61,547 nucleotides of DNA from an uncultured Prevotellaceae bacterium (GCA_902781315.1 CACZIT010000015.1:1-61547), one strand, 5' to 3'. Numbered from the stretch's first letter, positions 44,437 through 54,335 are shown. Notes: generated by a model not told the origin, from the sequence alone. Numbers and translations: made by a program.

Positions 44437-45471
44437 ATGAAGAAAACAATGATTCTGGCACTGTGCCTGCTGGCCACTGCCTCGGGCATGGCCCAAAACC
44501 GAGTGAAGGGAACATACGGCTACCTCTATTGCCACATGAGCGACCGTGGTGAATATACGGCCTACGCCGTGAGCCGCGACGGCATGAACTATCAGGACAT
44601 CCTGGGCGGCGAGGCCATCATGGACCCCGAGGAGCACGCACGCATCGAGGGCGGACAGCGCGACGCCTACATCACCCGCGCCTGGAACGGCAAGGGCTAC
44701 GTGATGGTGACTACCGATATGTGTGTACGCAAGTCGCACAAATGGGATAACTACGGCATCGACCTGCTGAAGTCGGACGACCTCATCCATTGGACGAGCG
44801 TGACCTTCGACTACCGAAAAGGCCGCCAGATATTCTCGAACCCCGAGGCTGAAAGTGTCTATAAAGACTGGTCGACCATCAACCGCGTGTGGGCACCGCA
44901 GATATTCTGGGACCCGAACTACGTATGGGAGAACGGCGAGAAGGGTGGCTACATGATCTACTACTCCATGCTGAACCGCCCCGAAGAGAAGTACGACCGC
45001 ATGTACTACTCGTATGCCGACAAGTCATTCACCCGACTCACGCAGCCGCGCCTGCTCTTCGACTGGGGCTACGCCACCATTGATGCTGACATCAATCTGC
45101 TCGACGACGGCCTCTACCACATGCTCATCAAGAAGGAGGGCGGCAAGCCCGGCATCTACACGGCCACGTCGAAGCAGCTCACCTCGGGCTGGGGCGAGCC
45201 CGTGGAGAACGACTACGTGAGCTTCGAGGGTCGCAAGAACTGCGAGGGCTCCAGCGCCTTCCAGCTCATCGGCGACAAGACGTGGCGCGTGGCCTACATC
45301 CAGTATTCGGACAACCCCAAGCACTACCGCATCTGCAAGGCCGACGAGAACCTGCGTAACTTCCACGACCCCGTGGACATCAAGGGTGTCACGGCACCGC
45401 AGCACGGCTCCTTCATGCGCCTGACCAAAAAGGAATACAAGCGCCTGCTGAAGCTGAACAAAAAGAAATAG
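44437..45471 (+). CDS. Glycoside hydrolase family 43-like protein (arabinosidase type)
   Basis: 344 residues with signal peptide ending GMAQ. A single five-bladed propeller without extra modules: YGYLYCHMSDRGEYTAYAVSRDGMNY, GGQRDAYITRAW (Asp76), WAPQIFWDP, YATIDADINLLDDG (Asp216/Asp218) and NCEGSSAFQLIG (Glu270). Asp-Asp-Glu in this order suits GH43/GH117-type propellers, but the first acid is not in the usual N-terminal position, so assignment to family 43 is likely rather than certain. The tail is very basic (KKEYKRLLKLNKKK). It probably trims arabinose-containing glycans. It is monocistronic, with the long inverted-repeat element directly downstream. Confidence 0.75.
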   Translation: MKKTMILALCLLATASGMAQNRVKGTYGYLYCHMSDRGEYTAYAVSRDGMNYQDILGGEAIMDPEEHARIEGGQRDAYITRAWNGKGYVMVTTDMCVRKSHKWDNYGIDLLKSDDLIHWTSVTFDYRKGRQIFSNPEAESVYKDWSTINRVWAPQIFWDPNYVWENGEKGGYMIYYSMLNRPEEKYDRMYYSYADKSFTRLTQPRLLFDWGYATIDADINLLDDGLYHMLIKKEGGKPGIYTATSKQLTSGWGEPVENDYVSFEGRKNCEGSSAFQLIGDKTWRVAYIQYSDNPKHYRICKADENLRNFHDPVDIKGVTAPQHGSFMRLTKKEYKRLLKLNKKK

Positions 45472-45519
45472 CATCATGCCCCCCAGAACATGTAGGGTGT
45501 GTCAAAATGAGAATAAAAA

Positions 45520-45637
45520 AAGGATGCTCTCTGCTGGTAAATTCAGTTGAATTGCGGAGGAAAACAAGTTGATTTCCGAAGAAAAACAAGTTAATTTGCA
45601 ATTGAAAACAACTGAATTTGCTCGCAGAGAGCATCCT
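45520..45637. repeat. 22-bp phased array, family B (four units) inside a perfect inverted repeat
   Basis: Outer arms AAGGATGCTCTCTGC (45520-45534) and GCAGAGAGCATCCTT (45623-45637) are perfectly complementary; a second pair AAATTCAGTTG / CAACTGAATTT continues the stem. Between them four 22-bp units start at 45541, 45563, 45585 and 45607, consensus AACAAGTTGATTTGCGAAG plus three bases. It separates the GH43-like gene (plus) from the M6 protease gene (minus) and, with A's before and T's after, can serve as a bidirectional terminator. Confidence 0.8.
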
Positions 45638-45650
45638 TATTTGTGCGTAA

Positions 45651-48233
45651 TTACTTCACCACAACCTTACGGCCACCAACAATGTAGACTCCCTTCTGCG
45701 GGTTCTCTACACGGCGTCCCTGCAGGTCGTAGACGGTTGCAGCATCGGCTGCTGCGTCGGCAGCAACGGTGCTGATGCCGTCGGGGTCTTCCCAGTCGAT
45801 TTCAGCAGGCGTGGAAAGGAGATAGATCTCGTCGATGACCAGGTCGCTGGAGGGGATGGCGTGGGTGCCGAAGATGCCCGTGACGTCGAAGCGCTTGGTC
45901 TTCATCTTGGCTGTCGACGGATAGCGCACGCCGCTCAAGGCGAAGCGGTTGTAGATGCGGTAGAAGAGGTCGCCATCGAAGACGACGGGCTGGACACTGG
46001 TGCTGACACCCTCAATCACACGGCGCTCGATGGGCACGGTCTTCACGATAATCTTCTGTGAATAGTACTTCTCGCTCAGGTCGCCAATGGTCACTTCGAT
46101 AGGCTCCACCTCTTCGCCGTCGCTGACTGCGAATTCCGACTCGAGGGTGATGCCCTCGATGGTCTGCAGCTGCGACATGCGGTTTTCTACACGATGGAGC
46201 GCGCAGACGGAACCGTTGAGCACGTCGTTGTCCTTCAGGTTGAAGTTGGTCTTATAGAAGAGGACGGCCGCTGAGGCATCGCGCACGTAGATTTCATTGC
46301 GTTGCGCGGTGATGACCTGCGCGTCGTGGAGATTCAGAATGGCGGCAGTGCTGTCGGGCAGCTCGTTGAAGTCGGCAAGGTTGTCGACGACGGGCCACTG
46401 CTCAACGATGACCGGGCACTCTGCGCTCAGGCCGTTGTCGCTCTCAACGCTCACGACTGCGCGTCCGGCGCCGACTGTGGTCAGCACGCCCTCGTCGTCG
46501 ATGGTGACGACCGTTTCGTCAGACGACTTGAACGTCAGCACGAATTCAGCCGAAGCCGGTTCGGCCACGACACCCACCGGACGGGTGACGCCGACAGGCA
46601 GGAGTACGGAGTCGGGCAATTCGAGCTGGTTGAGGATGAGGGTGTTTTCGATGGTGAAGCTGATGGTGCCATCAGAGGTGTTCTCAGCGATGTCCTTCAG
46701 TCCCCATTTTGTCTGCTTGCCGTCCCACGTCAGGAGATTGGCAGGCGTGGTGGTGTTGTTGAGCTGGGTGATGCGGCCTCTTCCGGGGAATGGGTCGTAG
46801 CCGGCCGTGCTCTTCGTACCACGTGCGCGCACAAGCTCGTAGTAGTTGTGCTTGGGATTGGCGTTCACGGTGTTGTTGTTCCAAACACTGGTATTGGTGG
46901 AGTCCACACGGAACACGAGCATGCCGTGATAGGGCAGGTAGGAGTCCCAACGCGTCTTCTGACGATTCTCAAGGATGAAATACTCCCGACGGTTCTCGGT
47001 ATTGATGCGATAGCCGGTATTGGTGGTGTTGAGAGGCCCCATCGTGAAGTCGCCCTCGGCATTGATGACCTCGGGCACGGCAAAGCCTGCTGCGTAGCGC
47101 TCGAAGAGGGAATAGCCGGCCGGTGTGCGCGAGTTGTTCAGATAGCAGCCCGCCGACATCAGGGTCCAGTTGCCGGGATCGTTGCTCTGTCCGCCGCCTT
47201 TCTCGTAGTCGGTGTCGTAGAAGTCGGGCAGGCCGAGCACATGGGTGAACTCGTGGCAGATGGTGCCGATGCCGTCGATGGTGCGGCTGTTCTCGCTGCC
47301 TGCCAGCTCGGTGGAGCAGGCATAGCGGCCCAGATAGACACCGTCCTTCCGCACATACTGATAGGTGGAAGGATTGTATATCTGGCTGGCATGGGGCCAT
47401 AGCAGGCGGCTGTCGTTGCCTCCCACGTGGGCTCCATGTCCGGCAAATACGAAATACATCATGTCGACCGTACCGTCGCCATCGCCGTCGTAGAGGCTGA
47501 AGTCGACTTCGCTGTCGATGGCATTCACCACGTCGAGCGTCAGCTGGGCTGCCCTGTCGCTGGCCTTGGCATAGTACTGGCTTCTGTCGACTGTCACGGG
47601 GCCTACAATGTCGAACACCGGTTCGAAGAGTCCCATCGAGTTGTCGCGGAAATAGTCGCGCACCGAACCGGTGCACTCCACCCACGCACCACGATAGTCG
47701 TAGTAGCCGGTGTAGTTCTCGCCATTGATGGTCTCGGTGATGACATCCTTATAGTCTTCGCGGTCGAAGGTTCTGTCGTTATACTCCACCAGCACCACCA
47801 AGCCACGGAACTTGGTATAGTCGTAGTTGGGTGCGCGGTGCTGCTGCAAGGCCATGGCACGGCGGCCGTGCTCGGCAGTCTTCTCCTTAGCCACCTGCTC
47901 GGAGAGCTCCGGGGCAAGGAACTTCTGCACGCCCTGAAGGAACGACTGTTCGGCAGCGGGACGAAGGGCAACATCGTGGGCTATTTGGGCTGTGGGCACC
48001 AGTTGTCCGTCGGCAGCTTTCTCAGCATAGACGTAGAAGCCTTCTGCGTTCTTCACGATGGAGTAGCCGTCGGCAGTGGTGTTGAAATGCAGGTACTCAT
48101 CGCCGATAAGGCGGATGGTGAGCACCGTGCCGTCGGGCTGTTGCACCTTCACCAGATTGCCCTGTGAAGGAACAGCGTAGGCAGAGAACGTGGTCAGCAG
48201 CACTGCCACGAGTGTCAGGAATAGTTTTCTCAT
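45651..48233 (-). CDS. Secreted M6-family metalloprotease with Ig-like domain and T9SS tail
   Basis: 860 residues from the ATG at 48233 (signal MRKLFLTLVAVLLTTFSAYA). A propeptide (QQPDGTVLTIRLIGDEYLHFNTTADGY) precedes the M6/immune-inhibitor-A-like catalytic domain with the zinc motif HEFTHVLGLPDFYD near residue 326 and DGDGDGTVDMMYFVFAGHG. After ~560 comes a bacterial Ig-like (BIG_2) domain (SDETVVTIDDEGVLTTVGAGRAVVSVES), a further beta domain, and a C-terminal VYDLQGRRVENPQKGVYIVGGRKVVVK tail fitting type A T9SS sorting. Last gene of the minus-strand protease/SusCD group, 31 bp after its paralogue. Confidence 0.9.
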   Translation of the reverse strand: MRKLFLTLVAVLLTTFSAYAVPSQGNLVKVQQPDGTVLTIRLIGDEYLHFNTTADGYSIVKNAEGFYVYAEKAADGQLVPTAQIAHDVALRPAAEQSFLQGVQKFLAPELSEQVAKEKTAEHGRRAMALQQHRAPNYDYTKFRGLVVLVEYNDRTFDREDYKDVITETINGENYTGYYDYRGAWVECTGSVRDYFRDNSMGLFEPVFDIVGPVTVDRSQYYAKASDRAAQLTLDVVNAIDSEVDFSLYDGDGDGTVDMMYFVFAGHGAHVGGNDSRLLWPHASQIYNPSTYQYVRKDGVYLGRYACSTELAGSENSRTIDGIGTICHEFTHVLGLPDFYDTDYEKGGGQSNDPGNWTLMSAGCYLNNSRTPAGYSLFERYAAGFAVPEVINAEGDFTMGPLNTTNTGYRINTENRREYFILENRQKTRWDSYLPYHGMLVFRVDSTNTSVWNNNTVNANPKHNYYELVRARGTKSTAGYDPFPGRGRITQLNNTTTPANLLTWDGKQTKWGLKDIAENTSDGTISFTIENTLILNQLELPDSVLLPVGVTRPVGVVAEPASAEFVLTFKSSDETVVTIDDEGVLTTVGAGRAVVSVESDNGLSAECPVIVEQWPVVDNLADFNELPDSTAAILNLHDAQVITAQRNEIYVRDASAAVLFYKTNFNLKDNDVLNGSVCALHRVENRMSQLQTIEGITLESEFAVSDGEEVEPIEVTIGDLSEKYYSQKIIVKTVPIERRVIEGVSTSVQPVVFDGDLFYRIYNRFALSGVRYPSTAKMKTKRFDVTGIFGTHAIPSSDLVIDEIYLLSTPAEIDWEDPDGISTVAADAAADAATVYDLQGRRVENPQKGVYIVGGRKVVVK

Positions 48234-48264
48234 TCTTCTTTTATTGGTTTGTTTTATAGTGACT

Positions 48265-50508
48265 CTACTTGCGCACGGTCTTCTTGCCGTTCTGGATGAC
48301 GATGCCGCGATAGCCATCGGTCACGAGCTGGCCGGCGACATTGTAGGCAGCACCGTCAGCCGAATGGTAGGCAGCTGGCAACTGCTCGATGCCGCTGAGG
48401 TCTTCTTCGCCGAACATCACCTCGAGGTCGTCGACATAGGCAGCGGCCTTGGTGGAGGTGGCCAGCACCTGAATGGCCATCTTTGCACCCTGGGGGATAG
48501 CCGGATAGAACAAGAAGGAGGTCTCGCCGCTGTTCTTGTTGACAGTGGTCTGCTGCAGGCCAAGGACATTCTTCACTGTGATCCAATTGTCGCCGGTGTT
48601 GTAGCGGAGGGCCACCTTCACCTGCTGGTCGCCGTTCCAGAACTTAAAGGCCACACGGCGCACAGGCTTGGGCATGGGCGAGGAGATGAGCACACCAGAA
48701 CGCTGCATCTTCACCACGCGCGAGCCGTTGCCCATGCTGTCGGCAGGTTCTTCGATGGTTGCCTTGGTGAGGTTCCACTGGCAGAAGGCGCCCTGCAAGT
48801 CCTTTTCGTCGGCTGTGGTGACATCCATTTTCTCGAAGTCCTCGATGAGGTTGTCGTAGAGGTCCTTGCCGGCGCGGAAGGTGACGATGCCGTCTTCGCT
48901 CTCAGTAATGTCGTAGAGGTCGAGGATGGCTTCGGTGCCGGCCCAGGTGATGAGGGCGGGATCGGAGTCATAGGTGAAGTCGATGACGTTGCCCTGGCCG
49001 GGGAACGGCACGAAGGCAGAGGAGATGCCCTTGCTGGGAACAGCCGTCATGAGCTCGTAGTACATGTGCTTGGGATTGCAGTTCACGGTGTTGTTGTTCC
49101 AGACGGTGTTGCTGGTGGAGTCTACGCGCCACACGAGCAGGCCATGACCAGGCAGATAGAGGTCCCAGTCTTGCTTCTGGCGGTTCTCGATATAGAACTT
49201 CTCGTTCTTGGTGTCGGTGGTGAGCAGATAGAACTCGTTTTCATCGTTGAAAGGCTTCAGCGAGTAGGTGCCGGCTACGTCGAGCGACTTGGCATTGGCA
49301 AAGCCCAGCGAATAGCGCTCATAGGCATTGTAGCCCACGGGGCGGAAACCATTTTCGAAGTCGGCACCGCCAGCCATGATGTCCCAGTCGCCGGGATGGG
49401 CCGTCTGGCCGCCGCTCTTTTCATAGTCGGTGTCGTAGTGGTCGGCGAGTCCGAGCACGTGGCTGAACTCGTGGCACATCGTGCCGATGCCATCGAGGTT
49501 CTGATGTACGTCGGCAAACTGCTCCCAGTCGATGAACTCCACGCTGCAGGCATAACGGCTGAAGCTCATGCCGTCGAACTTCAGGCCGTAGGCACGTGAA
49601 TACCATGACAGGTCGGAGGCATGGGGCCAGACGTAGTCGCTGTTGTTGCCCTGCATGTGGCTGCCGTAGCCGGCAAAGATGAAGTAGACCATGTCGACGG
49701 CACCGTCGCCATCGAGGTCGTAGTCCTTGTAGTCCACCTGGTCGTTGGCTGCACGCAGTGCGGCCACGATGAGGCTGTACATATTCTTGGCATCTGTGGC
49801 ATTATAATCTATCTTGAGGGGGCCTACGACGTCGAAGGTGGGGTCGAAGATTCCGAGTGAGTTGTCGCGGAAATAGTCGCGCACGGAACCGAAGCACTCG
49901 GTATAGTTCTCGCCCTTATTATCGTAGAAACCCTTGAGGTCTTTCTTGCTGGTGAGGTCGCAGTAGAAGGCGTTGGCGTCATCGCGCAGGAACTGGCGAT
50001 CGTTGAACTCAACGAGCAGTACCAGACCCTTGAACTTGCTGTAGTCGATGCGCTTGCCGAGGAGTTTGCGCTGCCCTTGGCTGCTGCCCGTGGTGAGGGG
50101 CTGGGTGTAGAGCGTGGCGGCATGCTCGCGCAGCTGTTGCTGGGCGGGTGTCATGTCGGGGCACAGCATCTTCTGCTGGGAGGAAAGGAACGAGCGCTGG
50201 GCAGCGGTTCTCGATTCCGGGTTGGTGGCTACGACACCAGTGGCATGCAGTTGGCCGTCGATGCGCTGGGCATAGCAGTAGTAGCCGTCGGTGCCACGCA
50301 CCACGGTGTAGCCATCGGTGGTGGTCATGAAATGGAGAAACTCGTCGCCATGCATGAGCAGGGTGACGGTGGTGCCGTCGGGCTGAATCACGTCGACGGG
50401 TTTCTGCCAACCTGGGCGTGCCCACGTCTGGAGGGTCGTCAGGGTCAGCATGAAAAGAATCAGCATATAGCTGTAAGAACGGTAATTCTTAGGCATGTCG
50501 GTTATCAT
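48265..50508 (-). CDS. Secreted M6-family metalloprotease with T9SS tail
   Basis: 747 residues; the ATG at 50508 has an AGGAGG 8 bp upstream, unusually good for this phylum. Signal peptide, then the same propeptide style as its neighbour (VIQPDGTTVTLLMHGDEFLHFMTTTDGY). Catalytic zinc motif HEFSHVLGLADHYD near residue 344 and DLDGDGAVDMVYFIFAGYG. It lacks the Ig-like domain of the paralogue and ends AYNVAGQLVTDGYRGIVIQNGKKTVRK, a type A T9SS tail. Both proteases probably act on extracellular protein. The two genes are a tandem duplicate that has diverged. Confidence 0.9.
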   Translation of the reverse strand: MITDMPKNYRSYSYMLILFMLTLTTLQTWARPGWQKPVDVIQPDGTTVTLLMHGDEFLHFMTTTDGYTVVRGTDGYYCYAQRIDGQLHATGVVATNPESRTAAQRSFLSSQQKMLCPDMTPAQQQLREHAATLYTQPLTTGSSQGQRKLLGKRIDYSKFKGLVLLVEFNDRQFLRDDANAFYCDLTSKKDLKGFYDNKGENYTECFGSVRDYFRDNSLGIFDPTFDVVGPLKIDYNATDAKNMYSLIVAALRAANDQVDYKDYDLDGDGAVDMVYFIFAGYGSHMQGNNSDYVWPHASDLSWYSRAYGLKFDGMSFSRYACSVEFIDWEQFADVHQNLDGIGTMCHEFSHVLGLADHYDTDYEKSGGQTAHPGDWDIMAGGADFENGFRPVGYNAYERYSLGFANAKSLDVAGTYSLKPFNDENEFYLLTTDTKNEKFYIENRQKQDWDLYLPGHGLLVWRVDSTSNTVWNNNTVNCNPKHMYYELMTAVPSKGISSAFVPFPGQGNVIDFTYDSDPALITWAGTEAILDLYDITESEDGIVTFRAGKDLYDNLIEDFEKMDVTTADEKDLQGAFCQWNLTKATIEEPADSMGNGSRVVKMQRSGVLISSPMPKPVRRVAFKFWNGDQQVKVALRYNTGDNWITVKNVLGLQQTTVNKNSGETSFLFYPAIPQGAKMAIQVLATSTKAAAYVDDLEVMFGEEDLSGIEQLPAAYHSADGAAYNVAGQLVTDGYRGIVIQNGKKTVRK

Positions 50509-50652
50509 AGGTTTTGCCTCCTACATGGCGAGGCATTGGTGATGGGAAGATAAAAGGTCCTGAGATGTACCAGCACAGAAGGCCAGAGCACCCCAAGACC
50601 TTTAAGTTGTTATGATTTTATGATGGTGGATTGTCTCCACTGTGAAGCCATT

Positions 50653-51942
50653 TTACTTGGCAATGTACTTCTTGCCGCCGCGGATGAGCACACCCTTGGC
50701 AGACTTACGGTCAACCTGCTGACCCATGAGGTTGTAGGTCTTCGTGTTCTTGATGTTGTCGATGCGCATCTGAGGATTGTCCTGAATGCCAGTGGGAACG
50801 GCCTTCGGCATGATGAACTCGAGGTCGCAGAAGAAACTGCCAATCCAGTAAGACTGGCCATCGGCGTCTTCATTCGTGAAGCCACCAAAGTACTGGCGGT
50901 TGGTGATCTTGTTATCGGCATCTACACCAAAGAAGCGGATGTAGTAGTCGCACTCGGTGCCATCGCTGAGGGTGACATCCTTATAGACTTCGCCTTCCAG
51001 GTTAGAGTTGGGATCGTAGCTGACTTGCAGATGACCTTCCTCATCGGGAGGAGCGGTCCAGAGGCACATGTAGCCATAGGGATCGCCATAGTTGCGGGCC
51101 AACAGCTGCTGACCAGCGGCCATGGTGCAGGTCTTGCCGTCCTCGTTGATGTTGAGCGATACGCAGTAACCCTTAGCGAAGCCATTGATGTTGAGCGATG
51201 TCTCCCAGTCCTCATAGTTGACGTCGCAAGAACCTTCAGCCCAACCTTCAGCCTTGGGATCGTCCTTGAAGCTGGCACCTGTGGCCCAGTAGCTCATCTT
51301 GGCGTTGATGGGAGCGATCGAGCAGTTGAAGCCAGTAGCCCAAGTAGCACCTTCCTCACCAGTCTTAGGATCGATGTATTCGGGCAGATAGCAGAAATAG
51401 CCTTTGAAGTCGGAAGAAATCACGAATCCCTCTTCGCTCTCCTCGAACACCAACGGATTCTCGCTGACATTTCCCTCTGCATCGACAGCGTACAGTTCAA
51501 CGGGACCATACTCCGAGGAGGCACCAAGATCTGTAGTGTTTTCAGCAATCACCTGCGGGGGGAACGACATCGTGCCAGCCTCGGGATCATAGACACCGAG
51601 AGCAGTGGTGCCCTCTGCGGTGAGGCCGTTCATCTGGACATTGTAGACAACGCCGTCCTGCTCCACATTCACTTCCTCGAAAGTGAGGTAGTTGGCATCG
51701 TAGCAAGTCTCATTGTAGTCGCTCTCAATGAGCACCTTCTTCGTGTAGAGCTGTTCAGCTTCCATCTTCTTGGGCTTGGCAGCCTTGGCCACAACGGTAG
51801 TACTCTGCATAGGAGTCACCTTCTTAGCCACGAGTTCCTGAACGTTCGTGGGACGAAGCGACTTCTGTGCAGGATTGAAAACCTGTGCGCTTGCACTGGC
51901 AGCAATCATGATAGCTGCCGACAAAAGTAAACTTTTCTTCAT
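50653..51942 (-). CDS. T9SS-exported protein of unknown function
   Basis: 429 residues from the ATG at 51942 (signal MKKSLLLSAAIMIAASASAQ). The body is a beta-rich, acidic, Gly/Tyr-rich protein with no recognised catalytic motif (e.g. ESDYNETCYDANYLTFEEVNV, YNVQMNGLTAEGTTALGVYDPEAGTMSFPPQ). The end TYNLMGQQVDRKSAKGVLIRGGKKYIAK is a clear type A T9SS sorting tail. Location between the lipoprotein genes and the M6 proteases suggests a surface substrate-binding role (inference). It starts ~100 bp after the DUF4302 gene, beyond a hairpin, so it may be separately transcribed. Confidence 0.8.
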   Translation of the reverse strand: MKKSLLLSAAIMIAASASAQVFNPAQKSLRPTNVQELVAKKVTPMQSTTVVAKAAKPKKMEAEQLYTKKVLIESDYNETCYDANYLTFEEVNVEQDGVVYNVQMNGLTAEGTTALGVYDPEAGTMSFPPQVIAENTTDLGASSEYGPVELYAVDAEGNVSENPLVFEESEEGFVISSDFKGYFCYLPEYIDPKTGEEGATWATGFNCSIAPINAKMSYWATGASFKDDPKAEGWAEGSCDVNYEDWETSLNINGFAKGYCVSLNINEDGKTCTMAAGQQLLARNYGDPYGYMCLWTAPPDEEGHLQVSYDPNSNLEGEVYKDVTLSDGTECDYYIRFFGVDADNKITNRQYFGGFTNEDADGQSYWIGSFFCDLEFIMPKAVPTGIQDNPQMRIDNIKNTKTYNLMGQQVDRKSAKGVLIRGGKKYIAK

Positions 51943-51994
51943 AATTAAACGCGTTTTATTGTTAATAAAAAAAATAATCAAAACTCCGCTGGCC

Positions 51995-52016
51995 GGGGCT
52001 CCGTGGCAGGAGCCCC
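51995..52016 (-). terminator. Hairpin after the DUF4302 gene
   Basis: GGGGCTCC / GGAGCCCC with a 6-nt loop, followed on the minus strand some 16 nt on by GTTTTGATTATTTTTTTT. It probably gives partial termination between the SusCD-lipoprotein genes and the T9SS protein. Confidence 0.6.
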
Positions 52017-52038
52017 GAACCAGTGGAAAGTCTTATGT

Positions 52039-53397
52039 TTAGTTGTCTTGATAATACGACATGTCGTCCATGAAGTAGTAAGAACCAGCCCAGACGGTGA
52101 TAACGTTCGTCGGATCGTTGACGTCGGTCATGGTGATGTAGGACGGACGGCGCGGGTAATCGCAAGTGAGCTTGAAGGTATGGCCGTACATGCAGTCGAG
52201 GCATGCCTGCCATGCGTACTTCTTGTAGTAGTCCTCACCGGCACGGTTGTGACCGTTCTTACCCGTGTTCTTCACCAGGGTGATACGGTCGCCCGAAGCA
52301 CTGATGTCTTTCGTTGTGAAGCACCAGTAGGGAGCATCCGTAGACGTCGACAGGTGGCAGCCAAGCTTCTCCTGAGCCACACCCAGGTAAGCATAGTAGA
52401 TCTTAATCTCGGTCTTGTTCTTGCCGGCAGTCTTCAGTTTCTCCATCATGGCATCCCACTTCGGTGTAGCGTAGGCACCGAGCGAGCTGTAGCGAATTGT
52501 CCACAGACCTGTCGTAAGGTGTTCGGCCAGCGTAGGCATGTAGCTGTCGAGCTGCAGGTTTTTGTTGTTGCGGAACACAAAGTAGTCGTCGGTGGTACCC
52601 TTCAGGAGTCCGTCGAGTTCCATACCGTCTACCTCCACGGGCTCGTAGAACTTGTAGCCGTCGCTCTGCACGATATAAGGAGCGGTGATGGTCTGCTTTT
52701 GTTCAGCCGAGTCAGTGTACTGGAAATAGAGGCAACGATACTGGCTCTGCACCTTGATCTCGATGGTGTCCTTGTAGTCGGCACCGGTCAGGGTGTAGGA
52801 GCTTGACGACATGTAGGTCTCCGTCTCAGCAGCCTCGCGGATGATGCTTGCCCACGTCTTGTCAGCCGGTATCGGTGTCATGATGATGCGGTTGTTGTGC
52901 TTCTTGCCACGCAGGATGATAGAGTCCTGCGAAGCCTTCATCACGCGGAATTCGAAGTCGCCTAAGAGTCCTTCGTCGGTGCTGCCCAGTCCGTCGGGAT
53001 TGTTGGGCATAGAGTAGTAGTGGAAGGTATCGTTCCACTCGTCGAACGAAAGGATGGTACCCATCGACTGCTCCAACTTGAAGTGGCTGGTCGAAGTGAT
53101 GGCATTGCCTTCAGTATCAATGCCTGCCACATGGTTGGAACGGATTTTCTCGCTGCCGATGGTAACTTGGTCGCCATCAAACTTCATCATGACGTTGTAG
53201 CCGCCGAAAGAGCGGTTGCCATAGTACTCCATGAGCCATCCGTTAGGAGCCGTGTAGAGGATTTTCCGTACAGCTTCAATGTTCTCCTCGGAACGCTGCG
53301 AAGCAGTCTCATCGAAGTTGGCGTCCTCTTTGAGCGAGCAGGCATTCAGGGCCATCAGCGCGCAGCAAACTGCAAACAAATAATATATCTTCTTCAT
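52039..53397 (-). CDS. DUF4302 lipoprotein
   Basis: 452 residues. Lipobox LMALNAC gives a lipoprotein. The sequence after it (ASQRSEENIEAVRKILYTAPNGWLMEYYGNRSFGGYNVMMKFDG) matches the start of DUF4302 proteins, which are found beside SusD and zinc metallopeptidase genes in Bacteroidetes. The rest is beta-rich with no catalytic motif. It is likely a surface lipoprotein accompanying the SusCD importer, 14 bp after the metallopeptidase gene in the same operon. Confidence 0.8.
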   Translation of the reverse strand: MKKIYYLFAVCCALMALNACSLKEDANFDETASQRSEENIEAVRKILYTAPNGWLMEYYGNRSFGGYNVMMKFDGDQVTIGSEKIRSNHVAGIDTEGNAITSTSHFKLEQSMGTILSFDEWNDTFHYYSMPNNPDGLGSTDEGLLGDFEFRVMKASQDSIILRGKKHNNRIIMTPIPADKTWASIIREAAETETYMSSSSYTLTGADYKDTIEIKVQSQYRCLYFQYTDSAEQKQTITAPYIVQSDGYKFYEPVEVDGMELDGLLKGTTDDYFVFRNNKNLQLDSYMPTLAEHLTTGLWTIRYSSLGAYATPKWDAMMEKLKTAGKNKTEIKIYYAYLGVAQEKLGCHLSTSTDAPYWCFTTKDISASGDRITLVKNTGKNGHNRAGEDYYKKYAWQACLDCMYGHTFKLTCDYPRRPSYITMTDVNDPTNVITVWAGSYYFMDDMSYYQDN

Positions 53398-53411
53398 TGT
53401 TTCCTAATTGT

Positions 53412-54335
53412 TTATTTGAGTGTACGTAAATCGAGTTGAACAGACTCGGCAGAGCGGCGCAGCACGATGTCGCGGAGCTCGTCCATGTCGAGGTTCCAAG
53501 AATTCTTGAAGTATTCCTTCATCAGGTCGAGCTTCTGGTTGATGATGGCCGTACCTTCCTCGCCGGCCTCGTCGAGAATGAGCTGCCAGCCTTCGGGAGT
53601 ATTCGTCACGTAGGTAGAGTAGATTTCGGCGAAGTCTTCATTGTACTCGCTACTGGCGTAAGCCGTCACGAAACCTTCCTTAGCCACTTTCTTGTCGTCC
53701 TGGTTGATCCAGTCGGTGGAGTGGAACTTATCGGCGCTGATTGTGCGGAACGATGTGTCGTACTCCTTCTTCTGGGTAAGGATGTGGCAGAACTCGTGGT
53801 GCATCGTGTGGAAGAACCAGTAGTTCATGTCGATAGGCTTCACCTGATGGCTCTCGTAGGGGTTCGTGGTGTTGATACGCGGATTGTCGATGTCAAGCTC
53901 GTTCACACCGTAGAACATAATCTTCAAACCTCCCTCTGCCGTACCGAGCACCTGCGATCCGTTCACATTCCACTTGTAGGAACCTGTCAGGTTGATGATG
54001 CGGGGCACGTAAGTCTTCATGAAGTCCGGGCTGACAGCCTCTGCATAGGCATCCAGCCAAACGTGCTTAACGAGGATTGCCAGCGCTTTTGCTTTATCGA
54101 ACTCTGCGGGAATAACGTTGTAAGCCAAGTCAGACTCCTTATCTATGAAGCGATATTGGAATTCGATGTTATAAGGCGCACGGTAGTTATTTTCCAGCCA
54201 GATGTCGAATTCGTTCTTTGCCTCTTGCGAAACATCCTCGAACACGCTTTCCGACTTCAGATCATCACTATCGCAACCGCTGAAGCCAATCATGCCGGCC
54301 AGCAGTAGCATCATACTTATATTTCTGAATTTCAT
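53412..54335 (-). CDS. Putative zinc-binding metallopeptidase lipoprotein (Mx1 type)
   Basis: 307 residues. Lipobox IGFSGC; then the catalytic HHEFCHIL motif near residues 179-186 (HExxH zinc site) within FFHTMHHEFCHILTQKKEYD, and a downstream EDFAEIYSTYV that could supply the third ligand. This is the usual gene partner of SusD and DUF4302 in Bacteroidetes. Its context suggests peptide processing at the cell surface. The gene lies 47 bp after susD and 14 bp before DUF4302, so it is surely co-transcribed. Confidence 0.85.
   Translation of the reverse strand: MKFRNISMMLLLAGMIGFSGCDSDDLKSESVFEDVSQEAKNEFDIWLENNYRAPYNIEFQYRFIDKESDLAYNVIPAEFDKAKALAILVKHVWLDAYAEAVSPDFMKTYVPRIINLTGSYKWNVNGSQVLGTAEGGLKIMFYGVNELDIDNPRINTTNPYESHQVKPIDMNYWFFHTMHHEFCHILTQKKEYDTSFRTISADKFHSTDWINQDDKKVAKEGFVTAYASSEYNEDFAEIYSTYVTNTPEGWQLILDEAGEEGTAIINQKLDLMKEYFKNSWNLDMDELRDIVLRRSAESVQLDLRTLK

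Noticed and set aside
46302-47402. Long plus-strand open frame opposite the M6 protease
   Set aside because: Antisense shadow with the same V/G/H-rich composition as the others.
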